A stretch of DNA of 64,000 nucleotides from Termitomyces sp. T153 (lineage: Eukaryota; Basidiomycota; Agaricomycetes; Agaricales; Lyophyllaceae). The position numbers and the translations under genes are program-made. Below are positions 12,000-22,188 of this stretch, in pieces (the first letter of the stretch is position 1; every line of letters starts with the position of its first letter). The notes below the pieces were generated by a model. The model worked only from the letters and a program-made list of their open reading frames with translations. It did not search any database and had not been told where the DNA came from. The DNA lies in the NCBI GenBank assembly GCA_018296165.2, contig JACKQL020000001.1, positions 62,001-126,000 of the forward strand, in the 5' to 3' direction.

Positions 12000-12899
12000 T
12001 GAGCAGAGAGTGCCAGGGTGTGAGCAGCAGGTTGGTTAAAGGGGCCTTCAGCAGGGTTGAGGGACTTTAAGATATTTGATGTGGTGTTGAGTTCCTCTTG
12101 TTGGTAGGAAATGGGGGCCAGGGCTTCTGCTTTATCTTGGTGGGTTCCTCTTGTTGTATTTGAAAGGAGTGGGCCAAGTCCAATGGGTCCTCAAAGTATC
12201 AGAAGTTCAGGCTCATGTGGATTTTGTCAACTAGGGTGTAGAGCTTGTTCCAGAGGTTGGCATCAATTCCCAAAGTGCCTTAAGTGGTTTTGGGGAGGGT
12301 GCCCTGCTGGTAACATTTGTGGAAGTCAAGGAGTCAGTATGCCCAGACTTCTGGAGTTGCTGGAGCATCATGGTAACTCAAGCCAACAAGGAGAGCACAA
12401 GCACATCATGCAAAGCCCACAGGAGAGAGGCAGAGGGAGTGGAGGACTTTGTTGCACTGCTGAACATAGGCTTCAACTCATTGCTGTCTAGGAGAGAGAA
12501 GAACTTGAGTGGTGAATGAGAGTCAAGAAGGGAATAATTATCTGGCTGCTCTGGAGGAGCTGGGACTGCAGTGGGGATTGGATAGGCATAGTAGTGTGCT
12601 GGGAGGAGGTAGGCAGAGTTGGATGCAGCTGGGAGTGCTCCAGGGAATCCTCTAGGGTACATGTGGGGGTAGGCCCCATCAGCAGAGAATATTGGGGGGT
12701 AGTGCCAGCCTGGTAGTACTCTTTGACTGATGGAGGGGGCATAGAAGGCCTGATTTAGATCTGGGGTCTAGTGACAAGGAACATAGTGATCCATGGGCAG
12801 GCCTGGACAGAATGAGGCATAATGATTTTAAGGGACCAGCCTACTGTAGATGTTGGTTAGATAGCTGGTGGGGTTGAATGCAGAGTTGTATGCAGACAT
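12000..12899 (-). pseudogene. Gag-like remnant next to a family A primer-binding site
   Basis: A minus-strand frame starting at 12899 (MSAYNSAFNPTSY) encodes a Pro/Tyr/Ser-rich N-terminus typical of Ty3-type Gag leaders and continues, with many stops, toward the reverse transcriptase block at 11.99 kb. It begins 20 bp inside the PBS of the LTR at 12933. No zinc knuckle or protease motif was found in it, so the assignment as Gag rests on position and composition. Confidence 0.5.
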
Positions 12900-12919
12900 T
12901 GAGAATGGAGTAAGGGGGG

Positions 12920-12931
12920 AGTCTTGATATT
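12920..12931 (-). promoter_or_regulatory. Family A primer-binding site (self-priming type)
   Basis: The 12 nt AGTCTTGATATT on the plus strand lie one base from the LTR edge. On the element strand this is the reverse complement of the presumed first 12 nt of the family A transcript. It is preserved despite heavy decay around it. Confidence 0.75.
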
Positions 12932-12932
12932 A

Positions 12933-13500
12933 TGTCAGGTTCTGCTGACCATGGGGGCTCAGCTTAACTGGGCAATTGCTTACCAGGCAGATGTGATGTC
13001 CTGTGCTTATAACCCAGCACTCTGGGGTGGTCTGGACTTCAGATACTTGCAAGAATAAGTCAAGAGAAGTGGTCCAACAAGTCCAGAGTGGTCCAAGCAA
13101 GTCTAAGACCAGGTACAATAAGTGTTGGGTTTGGAGAGGTGTCAGGCACAAGTCTGTAGGTGAATGTATAGACTGTGGGGCAAGCAGAGGCTTTGCAAGT
13201 GATGGGAGTGGGGCCAGAGTTTGATGGAAGATCAATTAATGGTACTTGGTTTTGGGGCTAAGCATAGAGCAAGGTCCAGAATTAACTTATAAATATTTGA
13301 GAGTCATAATGTATGCACAGAGTTTGTAATGATGACATGCTGAGTTTGCTAGAAGATTGTCAGGGTTTTCCAGGGAAGTATTGAAGATATCCAGGGCAGG
13401 CACCATGGGTAAATGAGAGTTGTAGTGAGTCAGGAAGGAAACTCTGGGGAAGTGGAGTGGCTTGGAAAGAAATCTGAAGGGCTGGAAGTGGGTTGTGACA
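12933..13500 (-). mobile_element. Family A LTR, internally deleted and decayed
   Basis: It begins TGTCAGGTTCTGCTGACC beside the PBS and ends GGTTGTGACA beside a polypurine tract on the other side. At 568 bp it has about half the family length. CpGs are gone. With PBS on one flank and PPT on the other, it joins two internal regions, as the B LTR at 9274-9714 does. Confidence 0.78.
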
Positions 13501-13795
13501 TCATCCCCCCTTCAGTGTCAAGACCCTTGGGGCATGGGACATGAGTTGGGGATTGTTGGGGTGTGGAAATTAAAGTGCAAGCAATATTGATCAAACTGCA
13601 GCAGCAGCAGTGGCAGTATGGGGAATGAAGTTGAAGCAGGATTGTTATTCATCAAGAAGCCTCAAGAAATTAAAAAGGGTCAGGACATATCCTAGTGCTT
13701 TGCTAACTTTCCTCATGTCCTCCTCCACTTCTTCCTCAGCATTGCCATCTCCCACTCTTTCCCCTTCCAACAAGAATTGCATGAGTGTCTGAGAG
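13501..13795 (+). pseudogene. Family A internal end with relic of the antisense gene
   Basis: After the LTR come the polypurine tract region TCATCCCCCCTTCAGTGTC and a decayed copy of the leader seen at 20257-20467. At 13715 an ATG starts MSSSTSSSALPSP, in the position of MSSPSVPVVSP of the family A antisense gene. The frame stops within 30 residues. It shows that the antisense gene was already in the family when this old, CpG-depleted copy inserted. Confidence 0.65.
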
Positions 13796-14461
13796 GAGTA
13801 CAAATATTGGTAGGAGCAGTTTGATTGTCATTGGGATCAATGGAGGGTCAACTCAATGTATTATTGTTGTAGGTCTGGAAGCAAGTATTAGAAGTGTGAG
13901 GCAAATGGAGGCCATGCAAGTGATGGGAGCAGGGCCAGAGTTTGATGAGAGATCAATGGATTTTGATGGGTTTTGGAGGCAAGCAAATAGCAAGGTCCAG
14001 AGTTGGTTTATGAATGTTTGGGATCATAATTGTAAGCATGGAGTTTATAATAGGACTTGGTCACAATAAAAGAAATAGAGATGATCAAGATCAGACAGTG
14101 TTGAAGAAAGATTGAGACAAGAACAAAAATAGATTCAAGTGGAGATACAAAATGATAACAGGACAATAATGGAGATAGAGACAAGACAAGACCAGGAGAC
14201 TAAGATAAGACCAGGAGACTGAGAGAAGAGGAAACATAACACAAGACATAAAAACACAAGAGACAAACAATCAGAAACACATCAGGTAAGGCAATATCAA
14301 GACTAGAGTATGGGATGTTACTCTATGACTTATATACTAACTACTGGAACATCTCTGAAGATAGCAGGTCCAGCAGTGGGGCTTGTTAGGGTCATGCAGA
14401 GCCAACAGGTGTCAGTTGTAATTAGGGGGTAGGCTGCAATGATATACTGATGGAATCATAA
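13796..14461 (-). mobile_element. Family A LTR fragment, decayed
   Basis: It aligns with the middle and U3 part of family A LTRs, including GCAATATCAAGACTAGAGTA near 14290 and the TATA region TTATATACTAACTACTGG near 14330. It ends abruptly at about 14461, where family B gag sequence begins. Confidence 0.75.
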
Positions 14462-15350
14462 TGGGCAGTGGGGTGCTGTGTTCATCACAGCTCATGTTGC
14501 AGCTCCATCAGCTACTACTGCTCACATGCTACCTTGTACCAGGTTTCAACATACTTATTTTCTGGGTGCTCCTCAGCCATACTATTGATACAATCTATGA
14601 GAGAGGGGTGGAGTCATTGTGGAAGGTTAGGCAAAGCTGCAGACCATCAGGATATCCAGCCTGCTTGACTAAGGCACAGATCAAGTTGATGTACTCATCT
14701 AGAAACCACTTCCTTTGACCATACTAATTTTGGTCTTGAAGAAAAAGAGTTGCAGTTTTGGCAGGGTTGACAAGAAAGAACTTGGCTTGGAACTCCTTCT
14801 CAAACTCCATCCAGCCAGTGAAACTCTCTACTCCTCCATGGCATCAAAAGATGTGCAATGCATAGGTTGAAGCTTAGCCAGCCTTCATGTAAGAGAGAAC
14901 CCAGGCAATCCTCAGGGCATCAGAAGTGTATGCTTCACTTCTCAACTGAATATAAGTGATGCAGGATCAAAGGAAACATTCCTTGACCTTACAGTCCCCA
15001 TCAAATACACCAGAGAGTGCCAAATGAGGAAGTTTGGAGTGGGAGGCTAAAAATGCTGGGCTAAGTGTAGAAGAAAACCTTTCTACGGCTTCTAGGAGTT
15101 CAGAGAGAGGGCAAAGTGCATAGGGGAGGTGTTCTAGAAGGGCCTGGAGGGGGAGGGATACCACTTTAGTGGTTTGACATAGTCCAGTGATTTTGGCAGT
15201 GCAGGAAGTAAGAGAAGCTTGAGTAAGTTGGGCCTGTATCTCCAAGGACAGCAAACATCTCCAGGTATTGTCCTGGGGGCTTGAAGCATTAGGAGATTTG
15301 CTGGATGAGTTAGTTGGGTCATAGGAAGAGCACAGAGAATAGCAAGACAC
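14462..15350 (-). pseudogene. Family B gag remnant, third copy
   Basis: A minus-strand frame of 127 residues from 15350 contains NASSPQDNTWRCLLSLE and LTQASLTS, parallel to the gag N-termini at 9156 and 55528. Downstream, in broken frames, come SCITYIQ..., a WALSYMKAG-like block and EKEF...LDPAKTA-like residues of the retrotransposon gag domain. It is cut at 14461 by a family A LTR piece. Not functional. Confidence 0.83.
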
Positions 15351-15437
15351 CAGTAGAGGAGAGATTTTCTAAAAACCAAACAGAAAACTCAGGCAGTCAA
15401 AATAAAGCTCCCAGACTAAATCCAGAGACTTCTTCTG

Positions 15438-15971
15438 TTATAAGAGCAACCTCTGGAGGCTGTGGCTCAATCACACAACTAGCAGAAGGAGATTCAAAGT
15501 CTATTCAGCATCTACAAGAATTTCTAGAATTCTAGCTACTCACCTGGCAAATGGAGATCCAAATAGAACAAATCTAAGGATTTCCAATGCCAGTGGTTAG
15601 AAAACTTACTCTAGAGCTTCTAGAAAAAAACACTCAACAGCAGCCAAATCTGGAATCTGATTGAGAAACAGAAATCCATTGTAAATGGCCTTGATCTCCA
15701 GACTCCCAGCATGTAACCACATACAAATATAAATAAATGATATCCCTTGGTTGTAAGTACTTGTGACTAAAAAATGGGATGTTTGATAATGAACAGCAGG
15801 CTTGGAATAAAGAAAACAATTAGAGGGTCTAGTAAGAGGCAGTGTGGAAGGGGCAACACTTGTCTGAATTATGAACAGAGAACTGGTACAGCATAAGGGC
15901 TGAAATTAGGACCAAAAGAGAAGGGGGATAAAGGAAAACCATAAGGAGGGAAAATGGAAAGTTCCCTGCAA
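15438..15971 (-). mobile_element. Family B LTR, long subtype, decayed
   Basis: It aligns with 50176-50733: it shares the opening GAGCAACCTCTGGAGGCTG, the block CATCTACAAGAA, and the tail with ATGAACAGAGAACTGGTGCAG-like sequence. It lies upstream of the gag remnant in element sense, as a 5' LTR should, with a decayed self-priming site (AGAGACTTCTTCTG) beside it. Confidence 0.78.
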
Positions 15972-18627
15972 TACTACATTGTCCTTGGATATTCCCCAGC
16001 AGTTCCAACAAGAGCCAACAGGTATATTTTTCTTGAGGGAACTAAGTCATTGCACCAGATCAAATTCCTATTAAACACAATTAAGAGGATTGTTCTCAAG
16101 GGGGTAAATGGATAATGGTTATGGTCCCACCAGCATTTCTCATCATTAGCATTATACTTTATAAAATTAAAACAGCAGAAGCTTACCCTCTGGAGAGCTC
16201 AAATTTTTTATCATGGCAGGAACACACTGCAGATGCAACTTTCAAATCAGTCAGTCTCACTTTGTAAATGGACAATCAATAAGTGTTCAAACACACCAAC
16301 TGTACTAAGGAAAACAGAAGTATGTTTCTACTCACTGGTGAATATTGCACAGGACAAGCCCTGTCTTTATATAAGTTGACTGGAACATCCATCCACCACA
16401 TTATTTAGTATTTCATATGCCTCTGCAGAAGAGGATTGTTTCCAACTACTAGCTAATGTGTCTCTTTCAAGGTCAAACTATGTATACAAGAAACAAACTC
16501 TAGTTGAACAGGGTTATAAGTGTCAGTCCTTTGGTTTGATATTGTAAATGGATGATGAACATGCCATTGTTTGCACAAGTGACCATGAGAACAATTTCCA
16601 ACATATATGCACTATCCTCAAAGTCTTGGCAACAAGAGGGTTGATACCTCTCACCTAGTCCTCACTCAAGTGTTTCCATATATTGAAGATATCAAAACAA
16701 CATTCCAGCCACTTATTAGCTGATAAAGTTCTGAAAAGAATGTGGGAGAGTCAAGTGGCATTAACAGTGAAAGAGATGTGCTAAGAAAGCTGAGTACATG
16801 TTCTTCTAGAAAGAAGTCATTGATTTTGTCAATAAAGATAGAGTTGTGTGCAGTGCTAAACTTGTTGGCAAGGTTGTAAGATATAGAAATCATGACAGTA
16901 TTTGTAGTAAATAAAGTAATGGAACAAAAAAGAGTCAATAATGGAGAACTAGTCACCAGCAACAAAGGCAAGTCAGGAGGAATGGCTTGTAAAAGTCAAT
17001 AACCCAAATTTGAGCTTGATTCTACACCTGGAATGACAGTCAGCATGCTGGTTGCTAGGGTGTTGCATAGTAAGTAAATGAAATTGTATGTAGTAACACC
17101 AAAACCATGCCAATAATACCAAGAAAAGAAATATGATTAGTGACCTTGCTAGGAGGTCATTAGAGGTTGCTAGGCTTCAAAAAAAGAAAGCTGTCCAATG
17201 GGTTGAGAGCTTAGACCACACGTGACAAAGTGATGTTGCATTCACTGCATTCAAAGTGGCTCTACACCTTGTTCAACCAAAGATCCCCTTGAAACTCCTT
17301 ATCAAGTCAGAACATATGTATTTCCTGACCACTCACAAAAAGGACACTTATCCTGAATATTTTGAGCCTCACAACCTTCTGGTCAGGCTGCAGATGGCAG
17401 TCCTTGCCCTTATAAAAGCACTTTGGAATCTCCTGGGTAATTTCTGCTCCTTTGGATGCCAGCAAGCTGATTGTCAAAATGGTCCTTGAATTCATGCTTG
17501 GAGAAGGATCAAGATTGGTCTATTGTTTGAATAAATGAATGAATCTTTGATTTATTTACTTCAAGACCTATTTTACACATGAACAATTGTGTCCTAGGTC
17601 CCACAGTTTGAAGGGGAGTGGTAATTATGGACACATCCAATAGGTACGTCAGCCTGACACCTTTTCAAGTGTGCCAGTTATGCCTCATAGCCACTTTACT
17701 ACAATTTGATCCTTCAGAGTTCATACTACTTCCCACCTGTAAATCCCCTCCCCTTCTGCAACTAATGTGCCATCCCAATCTCTAAACTCAGCTATGCTTG
17801 GCACAGCTTGGTTGGAGTTGATTGGTGTAGGGCTTATTAACCCAATTGGCATGCTCATGCCTTCCTCTAGTCAACCCACAACCAAGGGCAGTCATGACTC
17901 TACCCTTCCCCATGCCCAGATGCTACTTTCAGAAGGTCAATCAATTTGGAACCTGCAACAGTATGAGCCAGCTAATGACCCCAACAGCCATGCCAACTCA
18001 TCTGATGGACCACACACTACATTGGCAGCCTGATCAATCTATATTGACAATCCCTAAGGACATGATGGTGCCAGCTGAGCCACCATGCCCTTGATCCCAT
18101 GTCTGGAGTCCTTCCCTCTACAATCATCTTCATTTGACCTCCTGGAGCCAATGAAGACCATGTCCAAATCTTGATGGACATGGGTTTTTTGTGGCCTGCT
18201 GTGCTCCACAAATGTACCAACAACAGCCTCAATATAGCCACCAAAATTTTCCTTCTACAGCCATTTTCACTGCCTCTAAATCCAGATCCAAAGCCTGAGG
18301 TGGAACACCTAGTGGCTGATCCTCCACTTAAACCAACCACTTGGAGACTTGGGCAGTGAATAAGAAACTAGTGATTTTCAACCTTCAGAGACTTCTCAGC
18401 AGGGAAGAATGCAGAGGAATGAAATGAATGGCAGGACTTGGATGAAGCATGGAAGTCTTTGCATGCTGGATTCAGCTGGCAAGTGCTGCTTCTGATTGAT
18501 GAATTTCTTTCTCCATTAGATTGTGTAGACAATGTCAAAGCATTCTCTCCCTTAGTCAATGCCAAAATAACTAGAAATAGCCAGGCTATGCTATATTTAC
18601 TTACATCTTTTACTTCTTTGTCTCAGG
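15972..18627. other. Degenerate sequence without a recognisable gene
   Basis: CpG-poor sequence with many short frames and no domain I can name. A block at 16522-16606 is clearly similar to 43731-43816 (see findings). Small minus-strand frames at 16666-16971, 17307-17495 and 18368-18565 and plus-strand frames at 17767-18094 have no motif. It is probably old transposon debris. Confidence 0.45.
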
Positions 18628-18628
18628 C

Positions 18629-18823
18629 CTATATACACAGGAACCAAATGGTCTTCCTTTCAAATAGCATCCATTTTAACATTTCCCTTGCATCAATAGC
18701 TGCATGGTATAGTAGGTTAAGCACATCCACATACATTTTGTTCATGAATCCACTTCTCATTTCCACCAGTCTTTTAGAGTTGGAGCATTCTAAGAGAACA
18801 TGTTCAGAACTTTCCACTTGCAT
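18629..18823 (-). pseudogene. Possible non-LTR retroelement tail
   Basis: A 64-residue frame contains VESSEHVLLECSNSKRLVEM, similar in kind to the E-x-x-x-H-x-L-L-E-C block near the end of many LINE-type polyproteins. Only this short motif supports it. It lies between unrecognised sequence and the copia RNase H tail, and could equally be chance or a copia 3' flank. Confidence 0.2.
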
Positions 18824-18927
18824 ACCTACATAGTAGTCATAGTCTCCATCTATAATCCTGAATTGCAGATTATCTGTGCTCTGGCCATCTCAGTTTTTCT
18901 CCTGCTAAGTGTTAGAAAATGGCATAA

Positions 18928-19083
18928 CTATTGAAGACCTGGACAAGAACATAGGTACTGAAAGGCAGAGATGGGAAGGGCTTTTGTGAAGATGTTGGCT
19001 ACATTTCCTTTTGAGGGAACTAAATGTAGAATTCATTCATGAGACTGAACTCACTCACATAGGAAATGATACTTGATGATGAC
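18928..19083 (-). pseudogene. Ty1/copia RNase H, C-terminal end
   Basis: The minus-strand frame reads VIIKYHFLCE, then VPSKGNVANIFTKALP and ISAFQYL, ending at a stop at 18928. This is the end of copia RNase H (usually H-I-D-x-R-Y-H-F and A-D-I-x-T-K-A-L-P). The frame begins at the ATGAC duplication of the family A element and continues on the far side of that element at 36690, where the preceding residues DPLLHA-stop-VKH are found. The interruption is therefore a clean insertion. Confidence 0.88.
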
Positions 19084-20256
19084 TGTCAGGTTCCGCTGAC
19101 CCCGGGGGCTCAGCTGCACTGGGCGAGTCCTTACTAGGCGGGCATGATCCCCTTGCACTGGTAACCGAACACTCGAAGACGTTCCGGGCCCTGGTGGCTT
19201 GTGCGGATAGTTGGGGGGATGTGATCCAGACAGATCCGGGAAGGTCCGGAGAAGTCGGATTGTGAGGAAACGAGACGGTCTTGGCGGGGTTCAGGCAGAA
19301 GGCCGTACGGGAGATTTGCGGAAGCAAGGGAGTAGGTGGCTGTGTGATCAATGGGAATGGAGCCGGGGTTTGATGGGAGATCATTTGGAGCTGATGGAGT
19401 CCGGGACCGAGCGAAGAGTGAGGTTCAGACCTGGTAAAGGAGTGTCGGGGTTCGTAATCGTAATTGCAGAGTTCATGAGGTCGTTAGGGTTGATGAAGAC
19501 TTGTGCACAATGGTCGGACAGAGTCACCGAGACAGCATCAGATGAAATGGGATGGTGTTGATAGGGGACAAGAGTAGATTCGAATAGAGATACGAAACAA
19601 TAACAAGAACGATAACGAAATGGAGACAAGACAAGACTGGGAGACTGAGATAAGACTGGGAGACTGAGATGAGACCGGGAGACTGAGATAAGACCGGGAG
19701 ACTGAGATAAGAAAACAAGACATGAGACACGAAGCAATCAGACCATAAGTAACGTTAAGCAATATCAAGACTAGAGTACGAAGAGCTACTCAATGACTTA
19801 TATACTGACTACTGGAGGACTTCGGGGTACGTTGGCTGTGGCGGCGGGGCTTGGCAGAGCTCGACGGAGGGGGTGGGTGTCGGTTGTGATCAAGGATCGT
19901 GCTGCGCTGATACGTTGATGGGATCATTGGAGAACGCAGGTTGCCCCGAGGTTGTCGTGATACTCCGGAATAGGTTGGAGGAACCAGGGTGTTGAGTTGA
20001 TGATGGGTGGCGAAGATCGGGAACAGCGGGGGTGGTTCTCGGGGTTTGGGAGGCCCAGGGTAAGTGTCAGTGGCTGCGGGGCAGGCACCAAAGTTGGCCA
20101 GGGGGCCGTCGGAGTTAGCCGGGGAGGCGTCGGAGTTAGCCAAAATAGCCACGGGGCATGGGCAGAAGTTCGGTGGAGCGTTGGGGGTTTTTTTGGGGGT
20201 TCGGGGTTTGGGGGTTGATGGGCGATGTGCAGGGTTTCGGGGAACAGGTCGTGACA
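19084..20256 (-). mobile_element. 3' LTR of the family A element (1,173 bp)
   Basis: It runs from TGTCAGGTTCC to GGTCGTGACA on the plus strand. Compared with the partner at 35513-36684, many of the differences I noticed are C/T or G/A changes at CpG sites (for example GAAGACG versus GAAGACA and GGTCCGG versus GGTCCAG). Confidence 0.93.
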
Positions 20257-20273
20257 TCACCCCCCTTTCAGCG
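20257..20273 (-). promoter_or_regulatory. Polypurine tract, family A
   Basis: TCACCCCCCTTTCAGCG on the plus strand reads as a purine run (GAAAGGGGGGTGA) on the element strand, directly before the 3' LTR. Such a tract primes plus-strand DNA synthesis. The same tract follows the LTR at 63081. Confidence 0.85.
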
Positions 20274-20467
20274 TTGAGACCCTTCGAGACGCGGGGGCAG
20301 GACGGGGATCGGCGGGGTGTGGGAGTCAAAGCTGAGCAATATTGATCAATCCGCAGCAAGTGATAGCGGCGTGGGAGACAAAGTCGAAGCGCGGCCGCCG
20401 TTTTGTCAGGGTTCTCCTCAATCAATTCAAAGCTTTGGGCATGCCTCGGGGTTTCCCAAATTTCGTC

Positions 20468-20951
20468 ATGTCTTCCCCCAGCGTTCCAGTAGTTTCTCCT
20501 GCCGATTTAGACGAGGTGGTGGTGTACGACAGTGGGGGTGAGGAGTTCGAGCGTTGGCGCCAGGGTAGCGTCAGGGACCGGAGTCGTAAGTGTTGTCAAC
20601 TTTTCTTTTCGGGATGGTTGACAGGGTTCCTGTAGAATCGTCCGTGGTAGTAGTAGTGGATTTTCCAGGGGTCCCGAAACGGACCAAGTTTCATCCCGCG
20701 TTGCCAAAGGGGAAGGGGGCGTCCTCAGCGATGGTTTGGGGGAAGCGTCGAGCCTCCCCGCCCTCGGGGGCAGGACCCAGCAAGAGGCCGTGTGGGCGCG
20801 AGTTGTCGGTGGGGCCTCCGGAGTCCTCCCTCTTTTCTCCTGTCCCAGGCGTCCCCTTGGAACGGTTGTTGAGTCCCCCCATGCCGATCCCTTCGATCAC
20901 GGAGGTCTTTCTTCGCAAGCATGTGGAGGCCTTGACGACGTCGTTGGCAGT
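20468..20951 (+). pseudogene. Family A antisense gene, 5' part (split by insertion)
   Basis: This gene of unknown function lies opposite to element sense. Exon 1 is 20468-20585 (MSSPSVPVVSPADLDEVVVY...), followed by an intron of 50 nt (20586-20635, GTAAGT...GTAG) and exon 2 from 20636. The AG at 20624 is not conserved in the copy at 63 kb, while the AG at 20635 is, which decides the acceptor. Exon 2 encodes a Val-run, a basic stretch (VPKRTKFHPALPKGKG, GKRRASPP) and the start of a coiled coil. The family C element interrupts exon 2 at 20951; the frame resumes at 32277 (...LTTSLAV / REGEL...). The leader of about 200 bp from the LTR is conserved with 63093-63291, so the promoter may lie in the LTR. 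Confidence 0.8.
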
Positions 20952-22015
20952 TGATGTGCTCCTATGCCGCCTAGTGCCGTGCAGGAAACCTAACACTTGT
21001 CACTAGATAGGGTAGCTGGCAGTAGGAAGTTAATAGTTGAGGGCGAGTCAGTAACCGTCCCAGAGAACTAGAGCAAAAGTGGTGGCGTGGAAGTGAAGTC
21101 GAAAAGAATCACTACTGCTAACGATAGTCGCAGCGAAACTGAAATGGTGGCAGGGGGAATAAAGGAGAGAGACAGCGATAAGAGTAAAATTGAGATTGAA
21201 GGACGAACGTAAACTTGTTGCTAGCCGCAATTGCTAGCGTCACTAAGTTGAAATAACGTTTATAGGCACCTGTAGTCGGTACCACACTAAGTCGAGGTCG
21301 AAGTTGAAGAGGTTTGTCGCTAAACCAAGGTCGAAGACGAGATGAGGGAAAGAGATGAGGTAAATGAAACCTTTAAGCTGGTAGCTTATAGATAGGGGAG
21401 TGATACAATGGTGATTCAATGGTAAAATTTGATGGGGTGATGTCTATGTACAGGCAGTATTTATACGTTTTCAAAGTATAGTAAGGGAAGGTAGGTAATT
21501 GAGCGCCCCTAGCGGCGGTGTCTGCCACTCTGTTTAGGTTGCGTGCCAGGCGTCAGCCCGTAACTAAGTAAAAAGTCATAGGTGAAGCCTTGGCGACGAC
21601 TAATTGCTAATAAGAACCAAAAAGAGAACAAGTCCGATGTCAATACCTGAAGTATGAACACCGTTCGGGGATGTCGGTAAGCTCGACAAGGGGAATGATA
21701 GTAACAAAAATACGCTTCTGGTAATATGTCCATATATAGTAAAGGAACACCGTCTTGTCGCCAGGATCGCTAAGGTTGCTAATAATCGTCGCCAAGGGGG
21801 TCTAGGCCTTGATGGTCCAGGCCCAAGTTCCAGGCTTCGCGTGATGTTCCCCGTGATCGATAAGTCTCGTGGTCGCTAGAGTCTTGTGCTTCGGTCCAAT
21901 CCTCGGGCTAAGTCCCATGCGCTGAGTGTTGTGACTTGTGTCAAATTTGAAGTAGTCAGCTGCCGCTAAGTCCAAACTGCCGAAAAAGGTGCTCAGCGAT
22001 AACTGGGGCTCATCA
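20952..22015 (-). mobile_element. 3' LTR, family C (1,064 bp)
   Basis: It has the same length as the partner at 31209-32272, with four substitutions by eye (near 21112, 21167, 21430 and 21991). It is followed inward by the polypurine tract. It also lies immediately upstream of the plus-strand spliced gene and could supply its promoter. Confidence 0.95.
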
Positions 22016-22027
22016 TCCTCCCCCATA
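22016..22027 (-). promoter_or_regulatory. Polypurine tract, family C
   Basis: TCCTCCCCCATA on the plus strand gives the purine run TATGGGGGAGGA on the element strand, directly before the 3' LTR. This fixes element orientation as minus. Confidence 0.8.
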
Positions 22028-22188
22028 CTGAAATATTGACTGTCCTCAGTCAACCCAAAAGTCACGGGCTTGATTGCTTGGTCCGTGCGCCCAAGGGCTT
22101 CAAATAAAAGTGGTTGGCGGTATCGCTTGAACTTCATCATCCCCCTTCCTTACCATCTAATCTCTTCTAGCATCTCAATCTTATCGCT

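Noticed and set aside
18438..18833. Plus-strand 131-residue frame
   Set aside because: Lies opposite the minus-strand frames at 18368-18565 and 18629-18823; no motif of its own.
19790..20425. Long minus-strand frame (211 residues), with relatives at 1969-2622, 36308-36702 and 62721-63163
   Set aside because: It lies within the family A LTR and runs across LTR borders; it is Pro/Ser-rich from base composition, its frame differs among copies, and it has no domain.
20624..20635. 39 nt intron alternative in the family A antisense gene (AG at 20624)
   Set aside because: The acceptor is not conserved at 63 kb, where GACAG reads GACGG, while the GTAG at 20635 is conserved, giving a 50 nt intron.
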